Shown here: in pieces, positions 1 through 10,195 of the stretch
Layout of the letters: each line of letters starts with the position of its first letter
Position numbering within the stretch: position 1 is the stretch's first letter
Assembly: GCA_001695595.3 (NCBI GenBank)
Contig: MBPM02000124.1
Location: 83,841 to 147,840, forward strand
DNA from: Plasmopara viticola
Lineage: Eukaryota; Oomycota; Peronosporomycetes; Peronosporales; Peronosporaceae
Length of the DNA stretch: 64,000 nt
Direction of reading: 5' to 3'
Made by a program: the position numbers and the translations under genes
The notes under the pieces: model-generated
Seen by the model: only the letters and a program-made list of their open reading frames with translations
What the model was told of the DNA's origin: nothing
Databases searched by the model: none

Positions 1-452
1 CGCTGCTTTGCATAAGCAAAGTACACACGTAGCGGATTAATACAAAAATTGGCTCAACACTTAAAAGTATTATATCTTTTTCTTCGCCGCTGCGTACCCG
101 ATCCTTGCGCCGACGCGACTATCGACTCAGAGGGAAAAACTACGATATTTCTTTTGCTGTAACGCTTATAATTTGACGCAATCCACGCGTTACCAATACG
201 TAACGTTGTGAGATTCAAATCACCGGGTCATTCCTTTATTGCAAATAGGGAAGAAGTATTATACGTAAAGCGTTGCCCCTGGCGGTCGCAGAGTTTTTGC
301 GGCGGCAGACAGTAAAACCGAAATGGTGTCCGGTATATGAACAAAAGGACCGTGAATTGTAATTTTAGCTGAAACATTAATTTATGAAGTTCCTGCTTAA
401 GTTGCACAAAAGTGTAGGTCATAAGAAGATATATAAGCGTCTTCCTTTCTGT

Positions 453-1372
453 CCCACCAAAAACAGTAAAAAGACTTCAACAGGAACGATTAATAAATGA
501 CTAAGGCATTGTATCTTTAGTAATGGGATGCTGCAAACTGATCTGTAATGAAAACTGCAACTAGGAAGTACGACAATGGTAATGAATTCGCTGCCTTCAT
601 GTAAACAATCTTCGTTTTCGGGCATAGCGTCTGTGCACGCCAGTATCGTACTGCCAATTTTTATCCAACGTCGCTTTGCCGACAACACGCATGGAACGAC
701 CTTTCCACGGGCAAGTTTTTGTCAAAATAGCGCACAAAACCATTCGTAGAGTCGACCGCTTATAACTACTTACGTTGGCGAAGAATGCTTTAACGCTGCC
801 TTGGACCAAATATTTAAGTATGTCCTTCTGACAAGTACAATCATCACTCGTCGCTATTACAAAGAAAATACATTGATCCGTACGATGCCATTCTATCTCA
901 GGATAGATGGCAACGTACGAATCAATCAGTGTACTCTTTTTATCTTCTAAATTTAATTAACAGCTCAAGATTAGATCTTTTTCTGAACTAAAATTAGTAC
1001 TTATATTTTTTTGCACAGCCCATATCAAGTAATAAATTGGTAAAAAATTACGTTTTATAAAGAGAAATTAAGAAATTTACCAAACAATGCATACCCCAAT
1101 CAATATATACAAACTTCTACACTATCCTAATTTACGCATTAAAATACGGTATGGTTGATGTAGTACAAGTCAAAGTGCTTTAGAAGAACAGATACAACTG
1201 TATTTAGTGATCACAATCGTCGCAAGCGCTCAAATGAAGCTGGGATGGTACAGCCCTAATTGTTATACACTCTTGAGAAGCTTACTTGAGCGGGGTTATA
1301 GTAGTTAGTAATGAGTAAATTCAGATCTTTTCATCTGGTATGATGCGTGTAAATTTTATTTGTATTTTACTG
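453..1372 (-). repeat. Right inverted arm, unit 0
   Basis: On the minus strand this segment is homologous to the sequence immediately upstream of the effectors at 21606-22500, 36305-37537, 47175-48080 and 58341-59240, at roughly 80 percent identity by eye. Landmarks are the run around the phrase CCATCCCAGCT (here reversed near 1240) and the block coding ATGATTGTACTTGTC. It is near-identical to 61757-62672. Short open frames in it do not resemble known proteins and I do not call genes. The effector that belonged to this arm lies to the left of the window. Confidence 0.8.
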
Positions 1373-1386
1373 TGTAATTAACGTTG

Positions 1387-1712
1387 AGCAGGGAAAAGGT
1401 TGGGGTGACGCCCTCCTTCCAAGCGAGGGGGCTAAATACTCCCGCGCTTCGGGCAGGTGCTCTTGGGCATCTGCAGGTCTCCAACGAGTCTCACCCTCGA
1501 CGCGACGGTCTCCAGCACCAGGGCGCCACCTGGGCTCTTACCAAGTCAGAGCTAAACAAAATAATGGAAGACCCTCACGACCTCGGTGCTGGCTGCACTG
1601 CCCGCCGAACGAGACCCGACGTATGCGAACACCACTCTATGCCGTGGACTAGCCAGACTGAGCCTAGAACGTGCATAACTTGGCAACGCGATAACGTAAT
1701 ACAATACAATAC
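1387..1712 (+). mobile_element. SINE-like retroelement, copy 1
   Basis: A ~326 bp GC-rich element begins GGAAAAGGTTGGGG and ends in a tandem ACAAT/ATACA tail. It is flanked by an 11 bp near-duplication, AATTAACGTTG at 1376 and AATTTACGTTG at 1713, and the related unit near 45654 has the site empty. That pattern indicates target-primed insertion. I see no convincing Pol III A/B box, so it may be a LINE-derived non-autonomous element rather than a tRNA SINE. Open frames inside it are incidental. Confidence 0.85.
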
Positions 1713-1785
1713 AATTTACGTTGGGGGCTAAAAGTTCTATAGTCGACTCAATTATAGTATAATATATATACATATATATATTGTA

Positions 1786-2114
1786 GCTTTGGAAAAGGTT
1801 GGGTGACGCCCTCCTTCCAAGCGCGGGGGCTAATTGCTCGCGCGCTTCGGGAAGGTGCTCTCGGGCATTTGCAGGTCTCTAACGAGTCTCACCCTCGACG
1901 CGACGGTCTCCAGCACCAGGGCGCCACCTGGGCTCTTACCAAGTCAGAGCTAAACAAAATGATGGAAGACCCTCACGACCTCGGTACTGGCTACACTGCC
2001 CGCCGAACGAGACCCGACGTATGCGGACACCACTCTATGCCGTGGACTAGCCAGACTGAGCCTAGCACGTGCATAACTTGGCAACGCGATCACGTAATAC
2101 AATACAATACAATC
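1786..2114 (+). mobile_element. SINE-like retroelement, copy 2
   Basis: Same family as 1387-1712, in the same orientation, flanked by the 9 bp repeat TATATTGTA at 1777-1785 and 2115-2123. The corresponding site in the unit near 45700 reads TCTATATTGTAAATT without the element. A TA-rich microsatellite separates it from copy 1. Confidence 0.85.
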
Positions 2115-2241
2115 TATATTGTAAATTATTTTGGAAAGGGAGATTTTCCTTTTCTAACCAAAGTTAATGGTAGAACGGAAAAAATATACCTTTTCTTAAA
2201 TTAAATCGAAAAAAAACTCCTCCAAAACAGAAATTGATGTT

Positions 2242-2570
2242 GTATTGTATTGTATTGTATTACGTTATCGCGTTGCCAAGTCATGCACGTGCTAGGCTCT
2301 ATGGCTAGTCCACGGCATAGAGTGGTGTCCGCATACGTCGGGTCTCGTTCGGCGGGCAGTGCAGCCAGCACCGAGGCTGTGAGGGTCTTCCATTATTTTG
2401 TGTAGTTCTGACTTGGTAAGAGCCCAGGTGGCGCCCTGGTGCTGGAGACCGTCGCGTCGAGGGTGAGACTCGTTAGAGACCTGCAGATGCCCGAGAGCAC
2501 CTGCCCGAAGCGCGCGAGCATTTAGCCCCCGCGCTTGGAAGGAGGGCGTCACCCCAACCTTTTCCGAAAA
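2242..2570 (-). mobile_element. SINE-like retroelement, copy 3 (reverse)
   Basis: Same family in reverse orientation, with the pentameric tail at the left (ATTGTATTGTATT) and the GC-rich head at the right. It is bounded by the 13 bp target-site duplication AGAAATTGATGTT at 2229-2241 and 2571-2583. Confidence 0.88.
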
Positions 2571-2689
2571 AGAAATTGATGTTATGTTAGCAATATTTTT
2601 TTTTGCAACAATGGCAGAATTATACATCTGAAAAATAAAAAAAAGAATTCATGCCTTAAGAAAGTAATTTCTCCGCATACAATCTTTGG

Positions 2690-3480
2690 GGAGCCTTTAA
2701 GAGATGGTTAAGATGCACTGTAAGCAGAGAGATGGCGCGGTTTAAATCCACTTGTTACAAAGTGACTCAAAATTGCTGGACAGACGAAACAATGGGGTGT
2801 GGTTATGCCACTTACATCACTTCAATGTAAGAATTGTACGAGAAAACAATTCAAGTATGTCCAAATTCAACTTCATCGTTTGTTGTGTCGTTCGAATAAA
2901 AAACAAACAAGCCAATGGAGTATGCTGTTGAGGTGAACAGTACCAGTGGTACCTGCGCATGCGGTTATGCGAGAGATATGAATGCTGCATGTCGACACCT
3001 CATAGCAGCTCTCAAGCTTTCAAATCAGCTGTCACGTGCAAAATTGTAATTTGGGGATCCAAAACGTATCTACTTGCCTACGATGAAGCACTCGAAGGGA
3101 AGCAACTTGTGACAAAAAGTGAACTGGTAAAGAGTGAGCATCTTCCAACAAATCCGACCAAATTTGACAACTTTGTTGGAAGATGCTCACTCTTTACCAA
3201 TTCACTTTTTGTCACAAGTGGCTTCCCAAAAAGAAGCGAGTCGAATCACAGCATGCAACATTAGAAGTTGGTGCGCCAAAAAGTGTTTATCGATGCGGCA
3301 GCTGTGGTCAAGTAGGACACATCAAGCGTCGATGCACTAGTAATGCGCAGCATAAAAGTATTTTATCTTGTGAGCTAGGCATATCTTCTTATTGCCCAAT
3401 AGTTATTTTACTTCGAAGGTTTCATTTTAGTGGAAAAGTTGTGATTCGAGATAGATTTTTTCCATCTAAATGATAATTTA
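2690..3480 (+). pseudogene. MULE transposase C-terminal remnant (SWIM zinc finger and CCHC knuckle)
   Basis: The frame near 2915-3030 encodes a SWIM-type zinc finger, with the C-x-C pair in GTCACGY and the C-x-H pair in AACRHL. The frame near 3280-3345 encodes a CCHC knuckle, CGSCGQVGHIKRRC. This order is typical of the C-terminus of Mutator-like (MULE/FAR1-type) transposases, nuclear DNA-cutting enzymes. No catalytic DDE region is attached and the reading frame is not continuous. The homologous scrap at 45950-46620 shows the same two motifs. A 55 nt inverted repeat (3098-3226) sits between the motifs and breaks the frame. Confidence 0.72.
3098..3226. repeat. Near-perfect 55 nt inverted repeat with 19 nt loop
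   Basis: Arms 3098-3152 and 3172-3226 are reverse complements with two mismatches. The related scrap near 46313 has only a short 14 nt palindrome, so most of this hairpin is specific to this copy. Confidence 0.95.
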
Positions 3481-3671
3481 TTCATTAAATTTGAAACAAA
3501 AAAAATTCCATTCTCCCAAAGTTAATTTATAAATCTTCGAAATCTTTATCATGTTACTTTAAGGACCCAAACGACCGTAAGTCTCTTGTTTATAAAATGT
3601 CAAACCACTTTATTCATCAGTCTTACAGTGAAACTGCGACGTCTTAAACATAACTCTGCTACAGGCAAGTC
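3481..3671. other. AT-rich intergenic stretch, nothing recognised
   Basis: This AT-rich spacer between the MULE scrap and the stop of the effector remnant on the minus strand holds no recognisable gene or repeat. Confidence 0.5.
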
Positions 3672-4778
3672 CTAACTTTGCGCGGCTACCAACTCTTCCG
3701 CCAACTTCTTTCCAAATAGGCGTATTTTTGAGTCAATAATACACTTAGTCTTACCTGTGTCGTGGTAGCATTGATTGATCTCATTTAGAGACATATGTGT
3801 CTTTGTCTTTTCCGGATACTTTTCCATATACTTTTTCGCATACCACAGCCATATTCTTGACTCGTACTGATCGAGAAGACCATTTGGATATTTGTCAAGC
3901 AATAAATGTTCAAAAACAAGCCTTGGCTCTATACCTTTACTCAATCAGTCATGGCCAAGTCGACGTTGAAGATAGATCGCTAGCTTCATAGTCTTTTCTG
4001 ACTGTCTTGCCGAACTATGTAGCGAGGATAGACCCTTGTCACCGAGTGTGTGGTTGAGCTGATGAATAAGCTCCATTGACTCACCAGGCACGTGTTTGCT
4101 GAAATAAAGGCTCCAGAGACCATACTCTGGGTTGAGTAGCAATGTCGGGTTGTGCTTGTCACGCTGCAACATCTTGTAGAGTTGGATGGGGCTAATTCCT
4201 AGATTTTTCCAATACGACATGTGCTCCATTTGCAGTTCTGTGCAATAGCTTTCAGTGCTGTGCTTGCCTCACTCGTTGCCTCTTCCAGTATCATTGTCAA
4301 TATATAATCACCGTATTGCACCCGCAACTTTTCAATGATCGACACTTGTTTCTCGGGATGCTTCGAATTGTCATTTTTCGCGTACGCGAGCCAAAGATGA
4401 AACTTGGAAGTCGACAAATGTCCTTGTTGACCTTATCGACCTCCAGCATGGTGTTAATATTCTGTGGATTCTATTTTCCATCGACCACGAAGTTACTTTA
4501 AGCTCATTCAGAGACTCCGCATCTTGCTTTCGAACCATATGATAGGACTTGGCCAGTAAGACGGCAAGTTTTTCTTTCCAGCCCAAAGTTTCGATACTAT
4601 TAACCCTTTCTTCGTCTCCTGCAGACGGCAGTCTCAAAAGGAGGGTATTAAATTGAGCTCCAGTAGATAAAAAGGTCCTTGGGGGTGTGAGGGACGCAGT
4701 CGCATTCGCAGAAGCGTCGTCTTGTGCAATATCGGGAAGGATTAATAGGAGTGCAAGAGCAACACGGCTAAGACGCAT
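3672..4778 (-). pseudogene. Decayed RXLR-like WY effector
   Basis: The start chosen (ATG at 4778) gives a clear signal peptide, MRLSRVALALLLILPDIAQ, and about 45 residues on an LLLR...GDEER stretch that matches the xxLR-dEER translocation module of oomycete effectors, with the first Arg of RXLR replaced. Downstream, helical blocks with the spacing of WY/LWY modules are visible (FHLWLAYAK; IWLWYAKKYMEKY). Such proteins are secreted and act inside plant cells. The gene is broken: the frame changes near 4420 and again near 4220, and a TGA interrupts it at 3945-3947 within an otherwise continuous frame. Rejoined length would be about 365 codons. It has no paralogue elsewhere in the window. Confidence 0.75.
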
Positions 4779-5510
4779 TTGATAACTTGCTAGCCGAATG
4801 GATAATAGAAGGGTAGAGCTCGTCGATCGCATTCCAAGTCCCCCTTTGCGCATCATCGACAAAGTAGGGTTAGTTCAGGAGCCATTTTAAACGTCGAAGA
4901 AACGCTGCAAAGGCTGATTTGCTCTGTAGGGCCGGTTCAGCAACCCTGTGTCTGCTCGACAAGTTGTGGGTTGGCTACAAAGTGTTAGCGTACCGCATAT
5001 TGGGATGACTACATACTGCGAATAGAACCTAAGCATTGGCTGGTGTTAATCAATTTTACTAAAATACGGCCCGTGCATTGGCTGATGTTTATCAGCTGGT
5101 GGTGTACTAAGCGATAGCAGCAGTATTGATTTGGCATCTTCGTGTCAACCCGTCACATTTTTTAAATAATTGGTGTAATCGGACTCTTTTCTTCCTCTTA
5201 TTTGGTTTCATAGACATATAAGGGGAGTAGTAATTTATTTTTATTTCTGATCCGAAGAAAAATATGTCACTAGAGTGCATGATCGCGGTCGTATACAAAT
5301 TGGGCATGAAGCCACCATTGCCGAGCTCATTAGCGAAGCAGTAGCAATAAATTGACCTGCGACCTCTAAGCCATAGCTGTCAATTATAGCTCTGACATTT
5401 TCAACGGCCTCTTTTAGCCCTCGGTTGTTTGAATCTTACTTCTTTAGGTATTGATAATGCGTGGACTGCGTCAAATTATAAGCGTTGCAGCAAAAGAAAT
5501 GAGTATTGAT
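4779..5510. other. Intergenic spacer with a possible short coding remnant
   Basis: No confident gene. On the minus strand, from about 5440 to 5237, an uninterrupted frame contains LKEAVENVRAIIDSYG, which could be a helical coding remnant following the short secreted ORF at 5511-5609. I do not recognise a family. A 66-codon frame at 5107-5307 shows no known features. Confidence 0.3.
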
Positions 5511-5609
5511 TCATCGGCTGGAAGTAATTTTTTTCCACTGAGTGGAGACAGTCGACAGCAGCGCAAGAATCAGGTACGCGGCGCTCAACTGAATCGAGGA
5601 AAAAGACAT
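5511..5609 (-). pseudogene. Short secreted-peptide-like ORF or gene remnant
   Basis: The ATG at 5609 opens a 32-codon frame whose first ~24 residues (MSFSSIQLSAAYLILALL...) look like a signal peptide, and it stops soon after. The same DNA, more degenerate and without a good start, lies downstream of every other effector copy (about 29370, 44370, 61370 and 70-150), always in the same orientation relative to the effector. It may be the start of a small secreted protein whose remainder is lost, or a chance hydrophobic frame. Confidence 0.35.
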
Positions 5610-5890
5610 GGTGATTTTAGGTGCTGAGCTAATGTTTGTATTAATCCGCTACATGTGTCCTTACTTACCTGGTTGCTAATGCAAAGCAGCTGAGCACAAA
5701 ACTCAATATTTATTCTTGAATATAAATACAAAGAGTAGTGTATTTTTATTTAAGACTGGCATTACAGGTCACAAACAAGAGTTGACAAGGAACTGTGATT
5801 AATTAACTAGATTAAATCTTCAAATTATGTTAGCTACTCAGCTTTGCCGATACATGCATACGAGACAATCTTCCTCGATAATCCAAGTCT

Positions 5891-7524
5891 TCAACCGGAT
5901 TCGTTCAACTCGTGCAGCAGCAATTCAAAAGCTGATTTAATACGCGCGTCTTCATTCTGTAATTCTCCGACTATTTTCAGCCATGAAATGCTCGATTCTC
6001 TATTCTCAGGCAATCTCTCTTGCAATAATCGTATGGCAGTGTAAATGGCATCGTCAACACTTTTCTTATTCACACGCCGATAATACGCGACAAAAGCTGG
6101 AAAACAGCTCTTGAGTACCGAAAGATCAGCATGGTGAGAAATAAGCTCATCCAGAATAACTTCGGGATGCTCGTGACGATCTGGAAATCGTAACATGGGT
6201 GAGGGATCAGTCAGGTACTGCACCATAGAGTGTGCATAACTCTGGACGTCGGAGCGCTGCCCTTCATTCAAAGAATTAATGTGCTGTGCTGCTAGCTCGA
6301 GGTCTCGAAACAGAATGACCACTTCATCAAACGAATACTTTGATCTCAGCAAATCAAACATCTGATCGCCATCAAATGGCCTCCATTTTGCGTAAAAAGC
6401 GACGGTCGCAATCCCGTTGGCGAAATCTAGAAAATTATCCGGCGTAATCTTCTTGTTAAAAATTCCCAAGCGTCTAAACACAAGGTCAGGGTATCGGTGC
6501 CACATTTTACGCGCATGCGCTGCAAGGCTCTCACTGACGTATTTTACGTCTCCCAACACGTTCTCGAGCGCATTGGAATCGAACATGACCTTCGCACGTG
6601 GCAATGACATCTCTGGCAGTATGGACAAAATAAAGCTGCCAAGTTTAAAGTTCCGATCGTCCACCTGCAAGTACATTTTCACGTATTCTAGCCACGCAGT
6701 AAACAGAGTCAAATCGTCAATCCCAATCAAAGCATGTTCTTTCTCGAGCCTCAAGAGTAGGAACATGTATTTTGGTGATTCCTTGTGTAGAAGCCATTTC
6801 TTAAGCACAAAATCCTTGGTAATCGGATTCGTGACCATATACGTCAGCATACCTCAGCAAATTGCGTCAAAACTTGCTTGCGTCGATAATAGTCAAATAG
6901 TGTCACGACTTGTAAAAACGGATCATACACGGATGGTTCATGAAGCGTAAACGTCAATTCGGAACTCGGTCGTGGCTCAATGCGATCGGCCAAAAAATAT
7001 AAAAGGTCCTTGTTGTTAAATGGTGCGGTATTTGAACTCATGGTGCTCCTAGCCCTATAAGAATCAATATAGAAAAACCACATAAGAAGCTTGGGGTCGT
7101 GACCCAATTTGACTGGGTCCATGCCGTGATGAAAGATGCTTTGAAGGTTCAAATACGAAAACACATCCTTTGGGTGGACTAATGGTTTTTTTAACCATTC
7201 GTACGCTTTGTCTTTCATATCAAGCCAATGCTTATGATCCTTTATCGTGTTTAACTTCACTCGTCTCTTACGCATGAGCGCCTTCTCTAATTTTCGCGAT
7301 AATTTTTGAATCCGCATGGCTTTTTTTTTAACATTTTGGTTAATTATGTGCACAGCCGGTTGACTAAAATAATCCACCAATCCCTTGCCTCTCGCCTCCT
7401 CGTTCGTGCCATTTAACGAGGCCTTGTCTCTGTCATCGCGTCTTGTATTCGAGGTAGTGCCATAACAAGTGCTTACATTAAAAAAGAAAATGATGGCAGT
7501 ACGTACGAAGATGAGTACGCGCAT
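5891..7524 (-). pseudogene. WY/LWY-type secreted effector E1 (one frameshift)
   Basis: Start at 7524 is set by the signal peptide MRVLIFVRTAIIFFFNVSTCYG, which is shared by all family members; the longer upstream frame is 5' leader. After it come a basic RRDD stretch and an EER-like NEEARG, but no canonical RXLR. The body has LWY-like modules: WLKKPLVHPKDVFSYLNLQS with WFFYIDSY, then LFTAWLEYVKMYL, then a C-terminal block ending LLHELNESG. Such effectors act in host cells. A net 1 bp loss near 6848 (GAGGTATG where relatives have GAGGACATG) shifts the frame between two long halves of about 226 and 319 residues. Unlike E2-E4 it keeps a Tyr codon where they have TAA, so it preserves the ancestral C-terminus. 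It is divergently arranged with the DNAJC11-like gene. Confidence 0.82.
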
Positions 7525-7779
7525 GGTGTGGCTTGAGACGTTGCAATATAAAGGGGTAGTGAGAAAAGGTCGGGATCTTGCAGCTGGTGCAAAATCAAGA
7601 ATGGGATTGTGCGAGGGGAGCCAAATATTCACCATCCATTCTTTATTGTCGACCTATTGTTTGTATCGAATACCGTTTACAACCAATCATCTTGTGACTC
7701 TATCATCTTATAGTATTTAGCTGGAGAATGATACATATTTAATTTGAGGGTGAAGTGGTACAAACACAAGGAGATTTCG
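7525..7779. promoter_or_regulatory. Divergent intergenic region between E1 and the DNAJC11-like gene
   Basis: These ~255 bp separate two divergent start codons and are conserved at 49914-50167 between E6 and the second DNAJC11-like copy. The half nearest the effector is also found upstream of E2-E5, so it travelled with the effector. It presumably carries both promoters; no specific motif could be assigned. Confidence 0.5.
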
Positions 7780-9520
7780 ATGGCAGCAGACAGCAAGGCT
7801 CCACCGCCCGAAGAAGACGCGACTTCGTGGCGCCAATTCGGGCGTGATTACTATGTCTTACTCGGTGTGGAACGTGATGCTTCAAGTAGTGAAGTCCGGA
7901 ACCGCTTCCTCTCGCTCTCGCGTGAATTCCATCCGGATCGACGACGTCAAGGCCTCGACCGTGCGTACAAAGTATTAATTGATCCAATCAAACGGCACGT
8001 CTATGACATGTACGGCGAAAAGGTAAGGACAGTACTATTTTACGCTTTCCTCATGGAATTCTCAAATTTAATACCGAAACAGTGTCCGGCCGTCCATGGT
8101 CAAATAACAGGGCATCCAGGTCCTCGAACAAGATCACATCGCTTCACAAAACATGGTCGGCTTCCAATTGCAAACACGCGACGAGCTGCAACAATACATG
8201 GAAAAGCTCGTGCGGCAACGGCACGAACAGGCTCTTGACGTCCAATTCGTGTCCCATAGCGAACTGGCCATGCATGTCGATGCGTCCGACTGGGTCCACG
8301 CACCGATGCAAGCGTTCCGTCATCTCTTGGACCCTCACGTCCACTACGTGGCTCGGACGCAAATGACACTCCATCAACGGACGGACTTTCCCTTGTCTCG
8401 TACGACCAAGTTGTCAATTGGGGGCTTTATGTACGACCGACTCGGCCTGACCAGGGGTGGCTTCACCACGGCACTGTCGTACAAGTCATCAAACCCAAGT
8501 CTCCCAACCGTCAAGCTCTCGAGTCAACTCGGCTCGGTGCCCAAGCTGCACTGTCGACTGAGTCATCCCATGTCGCGGTACACGCTCTTTATGCTCATTC
8601 CCGAGCTCGACGAGCACGGACTCGACCTGTCCGTGGGTGTGAACCAGCTCTTGGCCCCCCAACTCCATGGCTCCATGATGTGGAGTACACGTGACGGCCT
8701 CTTGGGATCCCTTGGGCACGACACGGACACGCAGGCGGCCACGGCAGTCGTCGCAGTGAACGCAGCGGGTCCGAATCTCTCGCTCCAAGTCCGTCGCGCA
8801 ATCACCAGTTCCACAACCATTAACCTTTCCTTGCGCGCGAGTATGATGGCGGGCGTCTCCACCGTCACGGGCATGAGTCGAGAACTCTCGCATCGCACAC
8901 GCGTGGCGGTTGGCGTCTTGCTCGCACGTGCAGGCGTCACGCTACGATAAGGCTTTACCCGTGGCAGTGTCCGCTTCGTCGTGCTCATTTCCCAACAAGC
9001 GGTCTGTCCAGAAATACTTTTCTTCCTTTTCTGCTACCATGAAGCAGTATGCGAATGTAAACGTTTGCGCCGTGGCGTGGCTGTGACCCCCACAACATGC
9101 AGTAGTGGCAAGCCTAAACGATTCGTCTCGTAGGTGGACATAGTGGGAAACGAGCTGCAGATCTCCTTTGCCGAGAAAGAGACGATGAGGAGGTTGGTAA
9201 GCCACCACTATTCGTCAAATTTAATGGGTACGGTGGATTTACGGAAGCAACAATCTCCAGGCCGTCAAGCAAAGCAGCAAGGGGTGAGCGACCTGCCAAA
9301 ACACGTCCGCGATCAACGATTTGTATGTGGTAGACACCGCGAGGTGATGTCGTGACGCCCGGGTCGTTACAACGATACGTGCCGGTGCCAGACGTGCGCA
9401 ACAGAAGCTCAAGACGTTCTATTTCTGAGCATCCGTGAGGGATGTACCACGCCGTCAGCAAAAGTTTCATGGTTGTGTTGACCGTGGTCAATCTCTCCCA
9501 CCCAATGATGTCTTCTCCTT
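7780..9520 (+). pseudogene. DNAJC11: DNAJC11-like J-domain protein, truncated
   Basis: Exon 1 is 7780-8022 and exon 2 starts at 8111; an 88 bp GT-AG intron (8023-8110) joins the J-domain to the rest in phase 0. The J-domain carries the HPD triplet (EFHPDRRR), and exon 2 contains a HVDASDW block and a beta-rich region matching DNAJC11, an outer-mitochondrial-membrane-associated co-chaperone of the MICOS/MIB system. Two faults: 14 codons of the J-domain that are present in the second copy (50168) are missing, and a TAA at 8948-8950 ends the frame at about 360 residues versus about 560 for the family. The same frame continues past the TAA with GFTRGSVRFVVLIS and a hydrophobic run, so the stop is premature and C-terminal remnants reach roughly 9520. 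E1 is its divergent neighbour. Confidence 0.72.
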
Positions 9521-9624
9521 GTTGTGTCTGCAATCGGCACATATTTATAGGACCTTGGCAATTGATGAGCCGGATTTCGCGCTTGCGTTTTCGTTTGTGG
9601 TGCAAGGCATGTGTGCCTTCGATG

Positions 9625-10047
9625 ATATTTTAGGTCTAATGTGTTTTTGTATCTGTAAAAAATGGATCAAAGTAGCATGATCCTCGAGAGACTGTTTGTG
9701 GTGTAGTTTCAACATGACGCCGTAGACAATCATTTGCAGTCAGATGTAATCCCGAATTTGCGAAGTTGCTATTGAGCTAACCTGAGTACTATGGGTGATC
9801 ACAGTTAAAAGAAAAAGGTATATACCTTTGATTCGCCCCTGCAATGCGGCTGTAGAGCAACCTGTCTTATAAAAGTTTGGTTAAAGTCTATCAACAAGCC
9901 AATCATGGCTAGTAAAATAATGTGTGTAAGCCTCGTGCAACGTCTTGGGAAAGACCCTTTATAGCCACTACAGCGCGCGATGTGGAAGGGGTAGAGCTAG
10001 ACCCCTGCGTCCATTTTTTTGCAGCGTCGACAAGAAAGCTATTTTTC
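9625..10047. repeat. Conserved unit flank, first part (interrupted by the LINE)
   Basis: This non-coding sequence recurs at 33460-33850 and 55910-56290, always just left of a PEPCK-MULE element. Here it is split by the LINE and resumes at 19222. No coding potential is convincing. Confidence 0.8.
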
Positions 10048-10195
10048 ACTTTCGAAGTAGCAGCGCACCGAGCAAAGCCCCGGCAGCCCTGTACCAGCTG
10101 ACGGCGTTCGAAAGATTTCGAGTACACAGTTTCCACCCAGTGAATACTTGGTTGGCGTACAGCGTCCTTCAACCTTCCCCTGACCTTTGAGCACT

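Larger units (their letters stand above)
1..2690. repeat. Segmental duplicate, left copy (pairs with 61299-64000)
   Basis: This block matches the last 2.7 kb of the window in the same orientation with only scattered single-base changes and one- or two-base indels, for example one A fewer in the A-run near 470 and TA-repeat length near 1775. It contains the tail of an effector unit, an inverted arm, three SINE copies and the start of a MULE C-terminal scrap. The match runs to the window end, so its true length is unknown. It is either a recent duplication with a period near 61.3 kb or an assembly duplication. Confidence 0.93.

Noticed and set aside
1384..2627. Open frames of 111-133 codons in the SINE copies
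   Set aside because: The same peptides recur only because the SINE repeats; there is no known domain, and frames end in the tail repeats.
9114..9605. 163-codon minus-strand ORF, also partly open at 51536-52040
   Set aside because: It overlaps, antisense, the decayed C-terminal part of the DNAJC11-like gene and is frameshifted in the second copy; I judge it a shadow, although a GTGTYRC stretch looked domain-like at first.
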